Positions 7,940 to 17,700 of a stretch of DNA of 64,000 nt are shown here, one piece after another. A program made the position numbers and the translations under genes. The stretch covers positions 62,001-126,000 of the forward strand of contig NZ_CP096829.1 in the NCBI RefSeq assembly GCF_023272795.1. Direction: 5' to 3'. This DNA is from Flavobacterium humidisoli (lineage in GTDB: Bacteria > Bacteroidota > Bacteroidia > Flavobacteriales > Flavobacteriaceae). The notes beneath the pieces were generated by a model. That model had not been told where the DNA came from, did no database searches, and saw nothing but the letters and a program-made list of their open reading frames with translations. Every line of letters begins with the position of its first letter. Position 1 is the first letter of the stretch.

Positions 7940-8335
7940 TTAACCTTGTACTTCTGTACAAATCTCAATTAAAAATCCATTTAAATCTCTAACATAAGCC
8001 ACAACTTGTCCCCATGGTTTTTCTACTGGTTCTGAGACCATAACCGCTCCAAAAGAAGTTGCTTTCTGTAAAACTTCAGGCACGTTCTCTACTATAAAAC
8101 CAATTTCTATCGCAAAAGGTTTGTCTTCTAAACTGCTTTCGATAAAGCCATCAGGCAAATTTTTTGAAGCTAATTTTTTTGAAGCAAATGAAAGTGTTGT
8201 TTCTCCCGTAATTAATTCGCCATAATCACCATCTGGTGTGACAAATTTTCTCGAAAAACCAAATGCGTTTTCATAAAATGCAATAGATTCTTCGATATTT
8301 TCAACGTATAAAATTGTATATCCGAACTTGATCAT
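7940..8335 (-). CDS. VOC-family (glyoxalase/bleomycin resistance-like) protein
   Basis: The 131-residue protein carries the vicinal oxygen chelate fold. The N-terminal unit is FGYTILYVENIEESIAFYENAFGF. The C-terminal unit is PWGQVVAYVRDLNGFLIEICTE, with the metal-ligand Glu position preserved near the end. Members may be dioxygenases, isomerases or small-molecule binding proteins, and nothing here selects one. It appears to be the first gene of a two-gene leftward unit with the membrane protein at 7466. Confidence 0.85.
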   Translation of the reverse strand: MIKFGYTILYVENIEESIAFYENAFGFSRKFVTPDGDYGELITGETTLSFASKKLASKNLPDGFIESSLEDKPFAIEIGFIVENVPEVLQKATSFGAVMVSEPVEKPWGQVVAYVRDLNGFLIEICTEVQG

Positions 8336-8377
8336 ATTTTCTAATATTTAATGTATATCAAATAAATATAAGAAAAT

Positions 8378-8926
8378 TTAGCTAATTTCTAAAAGAACAT
8401 TATATTTTTCTAGGCTTGCTAGATCTTCGATAGAATTTATATTGGCTAATTTTTCGTGTTCCTCAACTTCTTTTCGAACTTCAATATGTTTTATTGCTTT
8501 TCTAAAACGACGTACTTCTTGCAAATTAGATAGAATCAATCCAGGAACCTGAACGCTTTTTCCTTCTTTATCTTTAGCAACCATTGTAAAATAAGACGAG
8601 TTGCAATGTTTAATAACTCCTGTCTGAATATTTTCTGCTTCTACACGAATTCCTACGACCATAGAACTTCTTCCGACATAATTTACAGAAGCTTTCATGG
8701 TAACTAATTCTCCAACTTCAATTGGTTTAAGAAAGTTTACCGTATCAACAGAAGCGGTTACACAATAATTTCCACTAAATTTTGATGCTGACGCAAAGGC
8801 AATTTGATCTAATAACTGTAAAATATATCCTCCGTGAATTTTCCCACTAAAATTAGTATGCGAAGGCAACATTAATTCTGATATACTAACTTTTGATGAT
8901 GAAACGGGCTTAAAATCTGTACTCAT
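8378..8926 (-). CDS. Acyl-CoA thioesterase (hotdog fold)
   Basis: This is a YciA/BFIT-like hotdog thioesterase of 182 residues that hydrolyses acyl-CoA. The signature MLPSHTNFSGKIHGGYILQL starts the fold; the Asn and HGG positions are the usual catalytic region. SVDTVNFLKPIEVGELV is the central strand/turn motif of the family. A C-terminal extension of about 45 residues (RRFRKAIKHIEVRKEV and onward) is charged and helical. The upstream region is an unusual polypyrimidine tract (8966-9018) separating it from rmuC. Chain-length preference cannot be read from the sequence. Confidence 0.87.
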   Translation of the reverse strand: MSTDFKPVSSSKVSISELMLPSHTNFSGKIHGGYILQLLDQIAFASASKFSGNYCVTASVDTVNFLKPIEVGELVTMKASVNYVGRSSMVVGIRVEAENIQTGVIKHCNSSYFTMVAKDKEGKSVQVPGLILSNLQEVRRFRKAIKHIEVRKEVEEHEKLANINSIEDLASLEKYNVLLEIS

Positions 8927-8965
8927 GTTTTGTTTTTGGTATTTTTTGATTAGTTGTATTCTATA

Positions 8966-9018
8966 TTCTTCTCTTTCTTCTTTCTTCCTTCTTCTTTCTT
9001 CTCGCCTCTTTCCTCTCT
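8966..9018. repeat. Homopyrimidine/homopurine tract
   Basis: About 53 bp of nearly pure pyrimidine (TTCTTCTCTTTCTTCTTTC and onward), interrupted by one G. It lies between the rmuC stop and the thioesterase start. On the coding (minus) strand it is GAA/GGA-rich, so it could act as an extended purine-rich leader or form unusual DNA structure. Confidence 0.6.
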
Positions 9019-10390
9019 AATTCAATAATTCATTTTCGTCAGAGTTGATCGCTCTTGCAATAATATTTTCTGGAAGTGCTTTTTTTGCCTTTGCTCCCAT
9101 TTTTTTTAATCTTTCTACGCTCGAAATTAAGTTCCCTTTTCCGTCAACCAATTTATTCATGGCACTTTCATATTCTGTTTTGGTATCTTTAATTTTATTT
9201 CCAATTCGGACTAAATCAGATACAAAACCTTCAAACTTATCATACAGAGCTCCGGCTTGTCTAGCAATTTCTAAAGCATTTTCCTGCTGTTTTTGATTGG
9301 TCCACATACTGTCAATCGTTCTTAAAGTGGCTAAAAGCGTACTTGGCGTTACAATGACAATATTTCTGTCAAATGCTTTTGTGTACAAAGAAGGATCTTC
9401 GTTTAAAGCAATCGCAAAAGCCGGTTCCATCGGAATAAAAAGCAGTACAAAATCTGGGCTTTCCATTTGGTATAAATCATGATAATTTTTACTTCCAAGC
9501 TGCTCAACGTGTCTTTTTATGGAAATCACATGTTCTTTAAGGAATTCTATTTTTAAAAGTTCCGATTCTTCGTTTACCCATTTTTCATAAGCAGCAAGCG
9601 ATACTTTAGAATCGACAATCATTTTTTTACCGTCTGGCAGGTTAATTACCACATCTGGCAGAACACGGTTTCCTTCGCTGTTAGTAAAACTTTGCTGTAC
9701 TTCGTATTCTCTTCCTTTTTCTAATCCCGATTTTTCCAGAACACGTTCTAGAACCAATTCGCCCCAATTTCCTTGCATTTTACTGTCGCCTTTTAATGCT
9801 TTAGTAAGATTTAGGGTTTCTTTGCTCATTTGTGCGTTCATTTCACTTAAGCCAATAATCTGTTGACGAAGTGCCGCATGATAATCAATACTTTCTTTAT
9901 GGGTTTGTTCTACCTTTTGCTCAAAAACTAGAATCTTATCCTGCAAAGGCGTCAGGATATTTTTCATGTTCACGGTATTTTGCTCGGTAAACTTAGCCGA
10001 TTTTTCTTCTAGAATTTTGTTGGCAAGGTTTTCAAATTCTTTGGTAAATTTTTCTTGAAGTTCGTTGATTTCACTTTTTTGCTCTTTATGGCGTTCCCAT
10101 AAATTTTCAAAATCTACTTCTTTTTTAGAAAGCTGAATGGCCAAACTATCTTTTTCTGTTCGAATGTTTTCTTTCTCAGTAATACTCAGCTGCAATTGTT
10201 TCTGCAAATTATTTTTTTCGTTTTCAAACTGCTCTTTCTGCATTTGCAATTGACCGTTTATGGCATTTAATCTTTCCTCAGAAATAGCTTTTTCTGACTG
10301 AAATTTTGATGCAGATAGCATCCTGCCTACGTATATGCCTATAAAAAGCGCAACAACAAATCCTAATAAAAACGGTATATAATCGGTCAT
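9017..10390 (-). CDS. rmuC: DNA recombination protein RmuC
   Basis: RmuC is a membrane-anchored, nuclease-fold protein that limits inverted-repeat recombination in E. coli. An N-terminal helix (IPFLLGFVVALFIGIYVG, about residues 5-22) anchors it. A long coiled coil follows (about 30-190). The conserved domain then shows MQGNWGELVLERVLEKSGL, LPDVVINLPDGKKMIVDSKVSL and FVLLFIPMEPAFAIAL. Length (457) is typical. The region just upstream of the start carries nested palindromes (10391-10440). Confidence 0.93.
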   Translation of the reverse strand: MTDYIPFLLGFVVALFIGIYVGRMLSASKFQSEKAISEERLNAINGQLQMQKEQFENEKNNLQKQLQLSITEKENIRTEKDSLAIQLSKKEVDFENLWERHKEQKSEINELQEKFTKEFENLANKILEEKSAKFTEQNTVNMKNILTPLQDKILVFEQKVEQTHKESIDYHAALRQQIIGLSEMNAQMSKETLNLTKALKGDSKMQGNWGELVLERVLEKSGLEKGREYEVQQSFTNSEGNRVLPDVVINLPDGKKMIVDSKVSLAAYEKWVNEESELLKIEFLKEHVISIKRHVEQLGSKNYHDLYQMESPDFVLLFIPMEPAFAIALNEDPSLYTKAFDRNIVIVTPSTLLATLRTIDSMWTNQKQQENALEIARQAGALYDKFEGFVSDLVRIGNKIKDTKTEYESAMNKLVDGKGNLISSVERLKKMGAKAKKALPENIIARAINSDENELLN

Positions 10391-10440
10391 AACTAAGTCT
10401 ATTTTACGTAAAAGTACGCAATAATACGTAGTGCTTAGTT
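10391..10440. promoter_or_regulatory. Nested palindromes in the rmuC leader
   Basis: An outer inverted repeat AACTAAG (10391-10397) / CTTAGTT (10434-10440) encloses a perfect 12-bp palindrome TTTTACGTAAAA (10402-10413) and further TACG repeats. The right-hand edge of the rmuC start codon abuts the outer arm, so it could be a structured leader or a protein-binding site. Function is unknown. Confidence 0.4.
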
Positions 10441-10574
10441 TTTAAAATAGAAATTTCACTAATTCATTCCCAATCCAAACTAAACCAACATTTTATTTTA
10501 AAAAAAATTACCCCCTCAACGCAACCTTTTTTTGAAACCTCTATCTACTAAAATATAAACCTATTAAAATAATT

Positions 10575-11450
10575 ATGAAAAAATTAATGCTTGGCTTATT
10601 TGTAGCCTTCGGATTCAGCGCCTGTTCTCTCAATGACGGAAATAACTATGTAGATTGCGGTACAAATGCAGTTGTAAATTTTACTGGTTTTCCTTTCTCT
10701 TGTAATTATAGTGAAAAAACATTGCAAAATAATCCAGCAGCAATTGTTATTGGATCTCAAGAAAAAATGAATGAATATTTTACAAAACATGCGAACAACT
10801 GCCCCGTTGCAAGTGACCCTAATATTGATTTTACAAAAGAATATTTAGTTGGAATTTTTGCTGGTGCTAAACCTACAAGCGGTTACGAAATTGTAATTAG
10901 TTCTATTGTAGAAAACAATTGCGAAATCGTTGTGAACTATTACGAAAGAACTCCTGCGGTAGGCGAAAACGTAACTCAAGCTCCTACATACCCAACTGAT
11001 TTTGTTTTGATTCCGAAAACAACAAAAGGAATGATCTTCAATAAAACAACAGAAAATGCAGATAATATTATTATTGGAAGTTTCAACAACCAATGTTTAA
11101 GCTCTGACTGTCAAAAATTCTATCAAATTAACGATTACAACACTTTAAAATTCTTAAATGTTGGAGCAAAACAATATGATTTTGGACAATACAGATATAC
11201 TCCAACAATTAAAAGAGGTGAATATACTTTATTATTAAAAGATGTTCCTGCAGAAATTTTAGCTTTAAAAGGACAAACTAAAACATACGGTACTCCAGAC
11301 GCTGGAGATCAAGGCGGAATTTATTTTGAACTGCGTCAAGGAGCAAGCGTTACTAAGGTTTATATTGACAACAACGACACCTCAGACCAAAGTGCCGAAA
11401 TAAAAATTTTCAAAAAAACGATTCAAGAAAAAATTACAAGCTTAAAATAA
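10575..11450 (+). CDS. Lipoprotein with PrcB-like C-terminal domain
   Basis: The N-terminus MKKLMLGLFVAFGFSAC is a lipoprotein signal with the lipobox cysteine at 17. The central part (about residues 85-150: EYLVGIFAGAKPTSGYEIVI, then VVNYYERTP and PTYPTDFVLIPKT) matches PrcB_C-type domains described from treponemal protease complexes. A second beta-rich segment of about 130 residues follows. It is 7 bp upstream of a small secreted protein, probably in one operon. The biochemical role is unknown. Confidence 0.7.
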   Translation: MKKLMLGLFVAFGFSACSLNDGNNYVDCGTNAVVNFTGFPFSCNYSEKTLQNNPAAIVIGSQEKMNEYFTKHANNCPVASDPNIDFTKEYLVGIFAGAKPTSGYEIVISSIVENNCEIVVNYYERTPAVGENVTQAPTYPTDFVLIPKTTKGMIFNKTTENADNIIIGSFNNQCLSSDCQKFYQINDYNTLKFLNVGAKQYDFGQYRYTPTIKRGEYTLLLKDVPAEILALKGQTKTYGTPDAGDQGGIYFELRQGASVTKVYIDNNDTSDQSAEIKIFKKTIQEKITSLK

Positions 11451-11457
11451 TTCAATC

Positions 11458-11859
11458 ATGAAGAAACTCTTTTTATCTTTTATTGTCTGTTTTCTTTTTA
11501 CATCAATGATTTCTGTAAATGCTTCTAGAGAAGAAGCGGCAGGATCAATAATAAATACTTGGATTTGGGAAAAATCTATAGGAGGCTCTAATAATCCTTA
11601 TGTAGCGACGCCAAAACCAATTGGGTTTAACAAAAAAATCATCTTTACTCAAGATGGAAGGGTTATTACTTATAAAGACAATGTGGAGATAAGAAACAGC
11701 ACTTATCTGATAGAAAAAGGAAAAGGATATTTTGACCAATCGGAACATGATCTAATTACGTTTGAAGGCAAAACTTACGTAATAGAAAACCTTGACAATC
11801 AAAACCTAACAATTGTAAGCAACAGTCAAGACGGTACTCGAACTATTTTTAAAAGATAG
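11458..11859 (+). CDS. Small secreted protein, possibly lipocalin-like
   Basis: The 133-residue protein has a signal peptide (MKKLFLSFIVCFLFTSMISVNA, cut before SREEA). The mature domain of about 110 residues carries a lipocalin-like strand order: TWIWEKSIGG, KKIIFTQDGRVITY, LITFEGKTYVIENL, NLTIVSNS. Such domains are common in Bacteroidota and mostly uncharacterised. It follows the lipoprotein gene by 7 bp. A separate promoter-like element for the downstream sigma gene overlaps the end of this gene. Confidence 0.65.
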   Translation: MKKLFLSFIVCFLFTSMISVNASREEAAGSIINTWIWEKSIGGSNNPYVATPKPIGFNKKIIFTQDGRVITYKDNVEIRNSTYLIEKGKGYFDQSEHDLITFEGKTYVIENLDNQNLTIVSNSQDGTRTIFKR

Positions 11860-11860
11860 T

Positions 11861-11887
11861 TTTGTAAGCTATTTAAAACTATTTTTG
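11861..11887 (+). promoter_or_regulatory. Possible promoter for the ECF sigma / barrel anti-sigma pair
   Basis: The -7 element TATTTTTG (11880-11887) matches the Bacteroidota consensus TAnnTTTG. A TTTG at 11861-11864 could be the -33 element, but the 15-bp spacer is shorter than usual. Transcription would begin near 11894. Confidence 0.35.
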
Positions 11888-11898
11888 CAAAATCAAAT

Positions 11899-12462
11899 TT
11901 GAACCATTTCTTGAAAGACGAGTTAGAAAAATATATCAAACTGTGCATGAAAAATGACAGGGAGGGACAACTGAAAATTTATCAGTTGTTCTCTCCTGTT
12001 TTGTATGGTATATGTTTGAAATATATGAAGAACGAGGATGACGCTAAAGATGTTTTTCAGGAAGCCTTTGTAATTGCGTTTCAGAAAATAAGCCAATATA
12101 AATTTGAAGGAAGTTTTGAAGGCTGGCTGAAACGGATTTTTATAAACAAGCTTATCGAGACTTTAAACAAAAAGAAAAAAGAGAGTTTCTTTTTAGATGT
12201 TTTTGATCCCGATACCGATTTTGTTGAAGAAGAGGAACTAGAAGCTATTCCGATAGAACAGGAAAAACTGCTGGAGTACATTCGGGATTTACCAGATCAA
12301 TATCGGACGGTTTTTAACTTGTATGTATTTGAAAAAATGAAACACAGAGAAATCGCCGAACTCTTAAAAATCTCCGAAGGGACATCAAAATCAAATTTAA
12401 ATCGCGCCAAGCATATATTACAAAAGCGAATTTTGAGCATAAAAAATTTTAAAACAGCATGA
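11899..12462 (+). CDS. RNA polymerase ECF sigma factor
   Basis: The protein has sigma region 2 (FSPVLYGICLKYMKNEDDAKDVFQEAF, about residues 31-57) and region 4 (PDQYRTVFNLYVFEKMKHREIAELL, about 132-156) with a C-terminal helix-turn-helix. The start is uncertain. The TTG at 11899 gives 187 residues and keeps the normal N-terminal helix. An in-frame ATG at 11947 would give 171. Its end overlaps the next gene by 4 bases (ATGA), so it is translationally coupled to its likely anti-sigma partner. Confidence 0.9.
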   Translation: MNHFLKDELEKYIKLCMKNDREGQLKIYQLFSPVLYGICLKYMKNEDDAKDVFQEAFVIAFQKISQYKFEGSFEGWLKRIFINKLIETLNKKKKESFFLDVFDPDTDFVEEEELEAIPIEQEKLLEYIRDLPDQYRTVFNLYVFEKMKHREIAELLKISEGTSKSNLNRAKHILQKRILSIKNFKTA

Positions 12463-14108
12463 AGAAGCACAAAATAGAAGATATTTTTTCATCAATGGAA
12501 GACTTTTCGAGTGTTCCGCCTCCAGAGTTATGGAGTCAGATTGAAGAAAAACTAGACAAACCTAAAAAGAAGAAGAGAGTTGTTCTTTGGTGGTCGGCTG
12601 CTGCATGCTTATTATTAGGGTTGCTTCTGCCTTCAATATTACATTTTACTGCTTCGCCTGAAAATATAAAAATCAACAATGGCGGTTTAGAAAACAGCAA
12701 TAATAGTGTTGTTTTGGATAAAAAAACAAACGATAATTCTAACAACAGAAATTTAGATCAAAATAAAAATATTGGCAAAACAGCAGATTCTTTAAATCAC
12801 AATTCGACAAGAAAAAATCAGTTCAGTACAGAATCAGGAATCCCAGTTCAAGAAACTTCTGTAGCGGAAACAAATTCTAAAAACGGAACCAATAAAAAAG
12901 ATTCTAAATATAGCACACCAACTCCTGCCAATGTTCCAAATCAATCTGTTGCGTTTCAGAATTATAGTTCATCAGAAGACAAATCAATCGCAAAATCTTC
13001 TTCTAAATCTATTTTAGGAAACAATAATTCGAAAGCTTCAAATAAAGGAATTACTGAGGAAAGAATCGCATTTGGAAAACAAACTAAATTTAACTCAGCA
13101 CCTAAAAAACAGCTTTCCAATTCTATTTTTGATGAACAGCTGACTGTTAAAAACAATAAGAATCTTGCTTTCAATAGTGTAAACTCGTCTGTAAACAAAA
13201 GTTCTTCGGCGAATAAGAATGTTTACAATTCGAATGCTTCAATTGCAGGAAAAAATGAAAACATCCGCACAGATAAAGCAGTTATTATAAAAGATGATTT
13301 AAAGCTTAATAATAGTTTAAGCAAAACAGATTCTGTACAGCTTGCTGAACTTCAGAATTTGGAAAAAGGAATCTTAGCTCCCGAAAAGCAAAAAGAAGAA
13401 AAAGAGAAAAAAAACAATTTGATTAATAAAGAAGAAAGATGGGCCGTTGCCGTTTTTGCAGGTGTAGCAAGTTCTGAAAATACTAAGAACGAAAAAACAT
13501 TAGGGAACGTAAACGATTCTAAACAGTCTAATTCTTATGGTGTAAAAACAAAATACAGCATTAACAAAAAATGGGCTGTTGGTTCTGGATTAAAAATTAG
13601 CGAATTAGGACAAAGTGTTGCCAATGTATCGTATCTAACTGCCAAAAGCAATGCTTTTTTTGCTCCTGATAGTTATCCGGTTGCTTCGTCTAACGCACCA
13701 GCTCAAGATTATCTTTTGATTTCAAATAGTACAAAAGAAGCTCTAAAAAGTGAAAACGTGCAAACAGGTAAATTAGATCAAAATTTAAGATATATTGAGA
13801 TGCCACTTGAGGTTTCTTATTCTATTTTTAATAAAAATAAAGCCAGCATTAATTTAAATACAGGAGGTTTTGTGGGTAAATTAATTTCTAATAATGTGAA
13901 CTTGGATGGGCATTCTATAGGAGAAAACATGAATGCGAACGATTATGTTTACGGCTCTACTTTAAGCAGTACGGTTCAATATCGCGTGTACAAAAAAACC
14001 AATGTTTTTGTTGAACCTGCTATGAATTATTATATCAATCCGTTAAACAGCCAGTCTTTCAACCAATTCCAATGGGGATTAAATTTTGGTCTGAATGTTT
14101 CTTTCTAA
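12459..14108 (+). CDS. Putative dual membrane-spanning anti-sigma factor with C-terminal outer-membrane barrel
   Basis: The 549-residue protein has four parts. Residues 1-40 are a cytoplasmic, charged anti-sigma-like helix (KIEDIFSSMEDFSSVPPPE). Residues 41-63 form one transmembrane helix (VVLWWSAAACLLLGLLLPSI). Residues about 64-325 are a low-complexity Asn/Ser/Lys linker long enough to cross the periplasm. From about 325 there are alternating beta strands ending in a terminal Phe, like an outer-membrane beta-barrel. The overlap with the sigma gene supports partnership. The layout matches the Dma anti-sigma class reported in Bacteroides. The assignment here is by architecture, not by alignment. 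Confidence 0.7.
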   Translation: MKKHKIEDIFSSMEDFSSVPPPELWSQIEEKLDKPKKKKRVVLWWSAAACLLLGLLLPSILHFTASPENIKINNGGLENSNNSVVLDKKTNDNSNNRNLDQNKNIGKTADSLNHNSTRKNQFSTESGIPVQETSVAETNSKNGTNKKDSKYSTPTPANVPNQSVAFQNYSSSEDKSIAKSSSKSILGNNNSKASNKGITEERIAFGKQTKFNSAPKKQLSNSIFDEQLTVKNNKNLAFNSVNSSVNKSSSANKNVYNSNASIAGKNENIRTDKAVIIKDDLKLNNSLSKTDSVQLAELQNLEKGILAPEKQKEEKEKKNNLINKEERWAVAVFAGVASSENTKNEKTLGNVNDSKQSNSYGVKTKYSINKKWAVGSGLKISELGQSVANVSYLTAKSNAFFAPDSYPVASSNAPAQDYLLISNSTKEALKSENVQTGKLDQNLRYIEMPLEVSYSIFNKNKASINLNTGGFVGKLISNNVNLDGHSIGENMNANDYVYGSTLSSTVQYRVYKKTNVFVEPAMNYYINPLNSQSFNQFQWGLNFGLNVSF

Positions 14109-14153
14109 AGTAAATTTACAGTAATTTTCAAGAATACTTGAGAATTGAATTTT

Positions 14154-14663
14154 ATGGATTTTACTGCCGCTTCACCAGATTTATTATTAAGCAAAGAAAC
14201 TGTTTTTGACAAAGCTGCATTACAGCCAACTTCTTTGCAAAAAGAACTTGAAAGCGAAGAATATAGTGCTTATCGTTTCGTGCTGAATAATAAAAACATT
14301 TGCTACAGAGAAGCTAAAATTACCCCAACCAAAACAGGACAGTTTGTTACTTTATGGAAACGAAATCAATCTGGAATCATCGAACCTTTCGACGATTCAG
14401 ATGCTATTGATTTTGTAATTGTCAATGTTAGAAAAGATCAAAATTGGGGACAATTTATTTTTCCGAAGAAAACGCTACTTGAAAAAGGTGTTTTTTCTAC
14501 CCAAAATAAAGAAGGAATTAGAGCTACAAGAGTTTACCCGCCTTGGGATGAAACCACGAGTAAACAAGCACAGAAAACTCAGAAATGGCAGTTAGATTAT
14601 TTCTATCTCTTTACCAATCAAGATAAAATCGATTTAAACGAAATCAGAAAAATATTTGCATAA
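14154..14663 (+). CDS. MepB-family protein
   Basis: The 169-residue protein resembles staphylococcal MepB: YRFVLNNKNICYREAKITPTKTGQFVTLWKR, then DFVIVNVRKDQNWGQFIFP and a C-terminal KWQLDYFYLF. MepB is encoded beside a multidrug efflux pump in Staphylococcus, but its function is unknown and no pump is adjacent here. The ATG at 14154 is used; a TTG three codons upstream is less likely. A strong terminator follows directly (14666-14690). Confidence 0.8.
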   Translation: MDFTAASPDLLLSKETVFDKAALQPTSLQKELESEEYSAYRFVLNNKNICYREAKITPTKTGQFVTLWKRNQSGIIEPFDDSDAIDFVIVNVRKDQNWGQFIFPKKTLLEKGVFSTQNKEGIRATRVYPPWDETTSKQAQKTQKWQLDYFYLFTNQDKIDLNEIRKIFA

Positions 14664-14665
14664 AA

Positions 14666-14690
14666 AAGGCAGTCTTAAAAAGACTGCCTT
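14666..14690. terminator. Bidirectional terminator between mepB-like and T9SS nuclease genes
   Basis: AAGGCAGTCTT (14666-14676) and AAGACTGCCTT (14680-14690) form a perfect 11-bp stem with a 3-base loop. It is flanked by an A-run on the left and T-rich sequence on the right, and sits between two convergent genes. Confidence 0.85.
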
Positions 14691-14709
14691 CTGTTTCTAT
14701 TAAAATTGC

Positions 14710-17700
14710 TTATTTCTTGATGATTTTATCTTTAAAAATTACTTTATTATTTTCTGTAACCGTATAAAAATAAACTCCAGAAACTAGATTGCCAACAGCA
14801 ACTACCGCCGTGCTAACTTCAGATTCGTTTTTAACGCTGATTGGGTTTCCAATTGCGCGGCCATTAAAATCGTATAGTTTAATTTTTAAATCTCTTCCTA
14901 AAGTTGTTTTGATATCAAAATTCAAAACATCTGTTGCAGGATTTGGATATGCTTTTACGAAATATTTATTTTTTCCAAAATCAGGTGTAGAAAGCACATC
15001 TTTTTTCAATTCGAAACGAGCAATTACTGGTCCGTGATCTGAAGTTGTTGTCGTATAATTTGCAATATCATTTCTTGGATCATAAACTGCAATTGAATTG
15101 GCTATATAATCTTCATTCAATTCGTTTGAAATTAAAATATGGTCTAAAAACCCTTGCGAACTCAAGAAGCTATAAGCTCCAGCTTGACTAATATCCCATG
15201 TTAAAGCATTATAATTAGTAGTATCATCTACAAATTTCTTATAAGAAGAAGCTATATTTGCATTTCCAACCCACGCTTTTACATCATCATTAAAATCCCC
15301 AAGAAGAATTAAATTTGCATCTGGATATTCAGCATCTAATGCATCTTTTAGATAATCAATATCATACTTACGCTGATTGTATTTTGAAATATCAGTTCCG
15401 CTGTTTGCACGTGCGTGAAGATCAATCAAGTTAATTTCTTTTTTAACTCCGCCAATATTAGCTTCAACCTGAACTAAATAAGGAAGACGTCCTGATGAGA
15501 AAAAACTATCATCATTTTCTTGTGGAGTTTCTGTTCCTGGATAGCCTGGTAAAACTACTGTGTTAAAACGAACTTGATCGTATAAATCTTTAAACAATAC
15601 TTTTGTGCTTTTTACAGTAGTTGTTTGTGTATTATAAATTACTACCAATTTTTGAGGCGGGAAATAGGGATCTAAAGCTTGGAATGAATAAGACCAAGAA
15701 GTTGAAATTGTTTTATCAAATGTTTTTCCGTTAACGCTAATTTTTTGAATTAAAGCATCTAGTGCTGGTTCATCCGAAACTTCTTGAACTACATAAACAT
15801 CCGCATTTAATTTGTTCATTACTTTGGCTACGTTTTCTATTTGTAACGCATCATTTGTTGGTCCAAATTCCTTACCTGATTTATCTCTAACATCAGTTCC
15901 AAAAAACTCTAAATTATAAGATACTACATCGTAAGTATCTGCTTTTAATATAGAAGTTCCCGTAAATGAGCCTATTTTCTTGCTTAGAGATGTTCCTGTA
16001 ACAGTTAAATCACCAGAAATAGTTGGTTCTTTTGTCGTTGGAGCAAATCTCGCGTAAACTGTTTTTCCTGTTAATGCATCTGCAGAAGGAACAACAATGA
16101 TCGATGAAAATGAAATATTATCTAATGACAATTCGTAAGAAGCAGGAGCTTCAATACTGATATCTCCATAGCCTGCTGCTGCAAAAACAAAAGTTTGACT
16201 AGCAGAAACCGAATTTGGACTTACATCTGCAAAATCTAAACGCGGATTAGAATCCACATATTTTGATTCATCAATAATAGCGAAATCATCAAAAGACCAC
16301 TCTGCAGCATTATCATTTCCACCAGAAGCGGTTTCGTAAACCCAAGCCAAATAGGTGTGATCTGTTTTATAAGCAGATAAATTTATATATTCAGATTTCA
16401 CATAACTTCCTGTATCTTGTGGAAATCTTCCGTTTATCGGCGTCCATATTGCGGTATTTGGGTCGCTAACTCCATCATAATTGGTTGAAACCATTAATTT
16501 TAAAGTTGGCCCATCATAAAATTGACGAGAATAAAAAGATAATAATGGAATTTGGCTAAAACTATCTAGACGTAATCTTGGAGAAATTAACCAATCTTTA
16601 CTTGGACCGCTATCTGAAAATCCGTTCATAAGTACTGCTCCAGTTCCAGAATTAACATTTCTTGACTGCGTTGTATGCGACCATTGATTTAGAGGTCCAG
16701 CCTCATTATATTGTGACCATTTGCTGTTTACAAAAACATTTGGATCGTCAAAATTTTGCACGTAAGGATTAACTCCTAAAGCAGTCAAATTAACTGTTTT
16801 AGTTATGCCTCCCGTTGTTTCATGAATTATTGTACCTGTAAAGCTTCCAACAGAAGTTGGGGTGAATTTTACATAAACTGTTGGTGCTGCATTAGAATCA
16901 AAATCGGTTGGAACAAAAGTTAAAGATGATGAAAATGTTGCATTATCTTTTGAAACAGTAAAACTTCCTGACGCAGTAACGACTACATTTGCAGTAAGAT
17001 CTGAAGCCCCTATCTGGTAACTTTTGATTAAAGAATCAAAATTTGGTTCGGTACCACCTAAATTTAATACAGCAACAGATGGAGATATAGCAGGAGGCAT
17101 AACACTTAAAGTTGTCACATCTAATTTATTAACCAATGCCTGAACATTTCCAACAACATCTTCTGAGATAGAAAAAACAGAATACGCTGTACTTAAAGGC
17201 AATCCTGTAAAACTTTTTACATATTCCAGATCAGAATTTGTTACATCAAAAACTCCTGATTGTAAAGCTGCGGCTCCATTTGCGTCCTGCCCTGCTTTTA
17301 TTTGTGCAACTGTTGGTTCTGCACTACCCGCTGGAAGTAAAACATAGTACGTTTTTCCAACTTCATCTATTTTATTAATAAAATCGAAACTTTCACCTAA
17401 AATATTGGCAGCTTTTGGATATCCAGAAACATCTGTTGGAGCATAAATATCTTTTTCGATTTTTATATCATTAATTGCAAAAGATGGACGTGCCCCACTT
17501 CCTGAAACTTGTCTTGAAATCCAACGTATTTGCACTACAGGCTGATTATCACATTCTGCAGGTAAAGTAATTTTTCTTAGTTGGGGATTTTGTGGAAGAA
17601 TTACATTTGTACCAGTTTGGTTTGCAGTATTATTTCGGTATGCAGTACCTAAAAGTGAAATAAAATTCCCCGTAGTCCCAACTCTATATTGCAAAATCAC

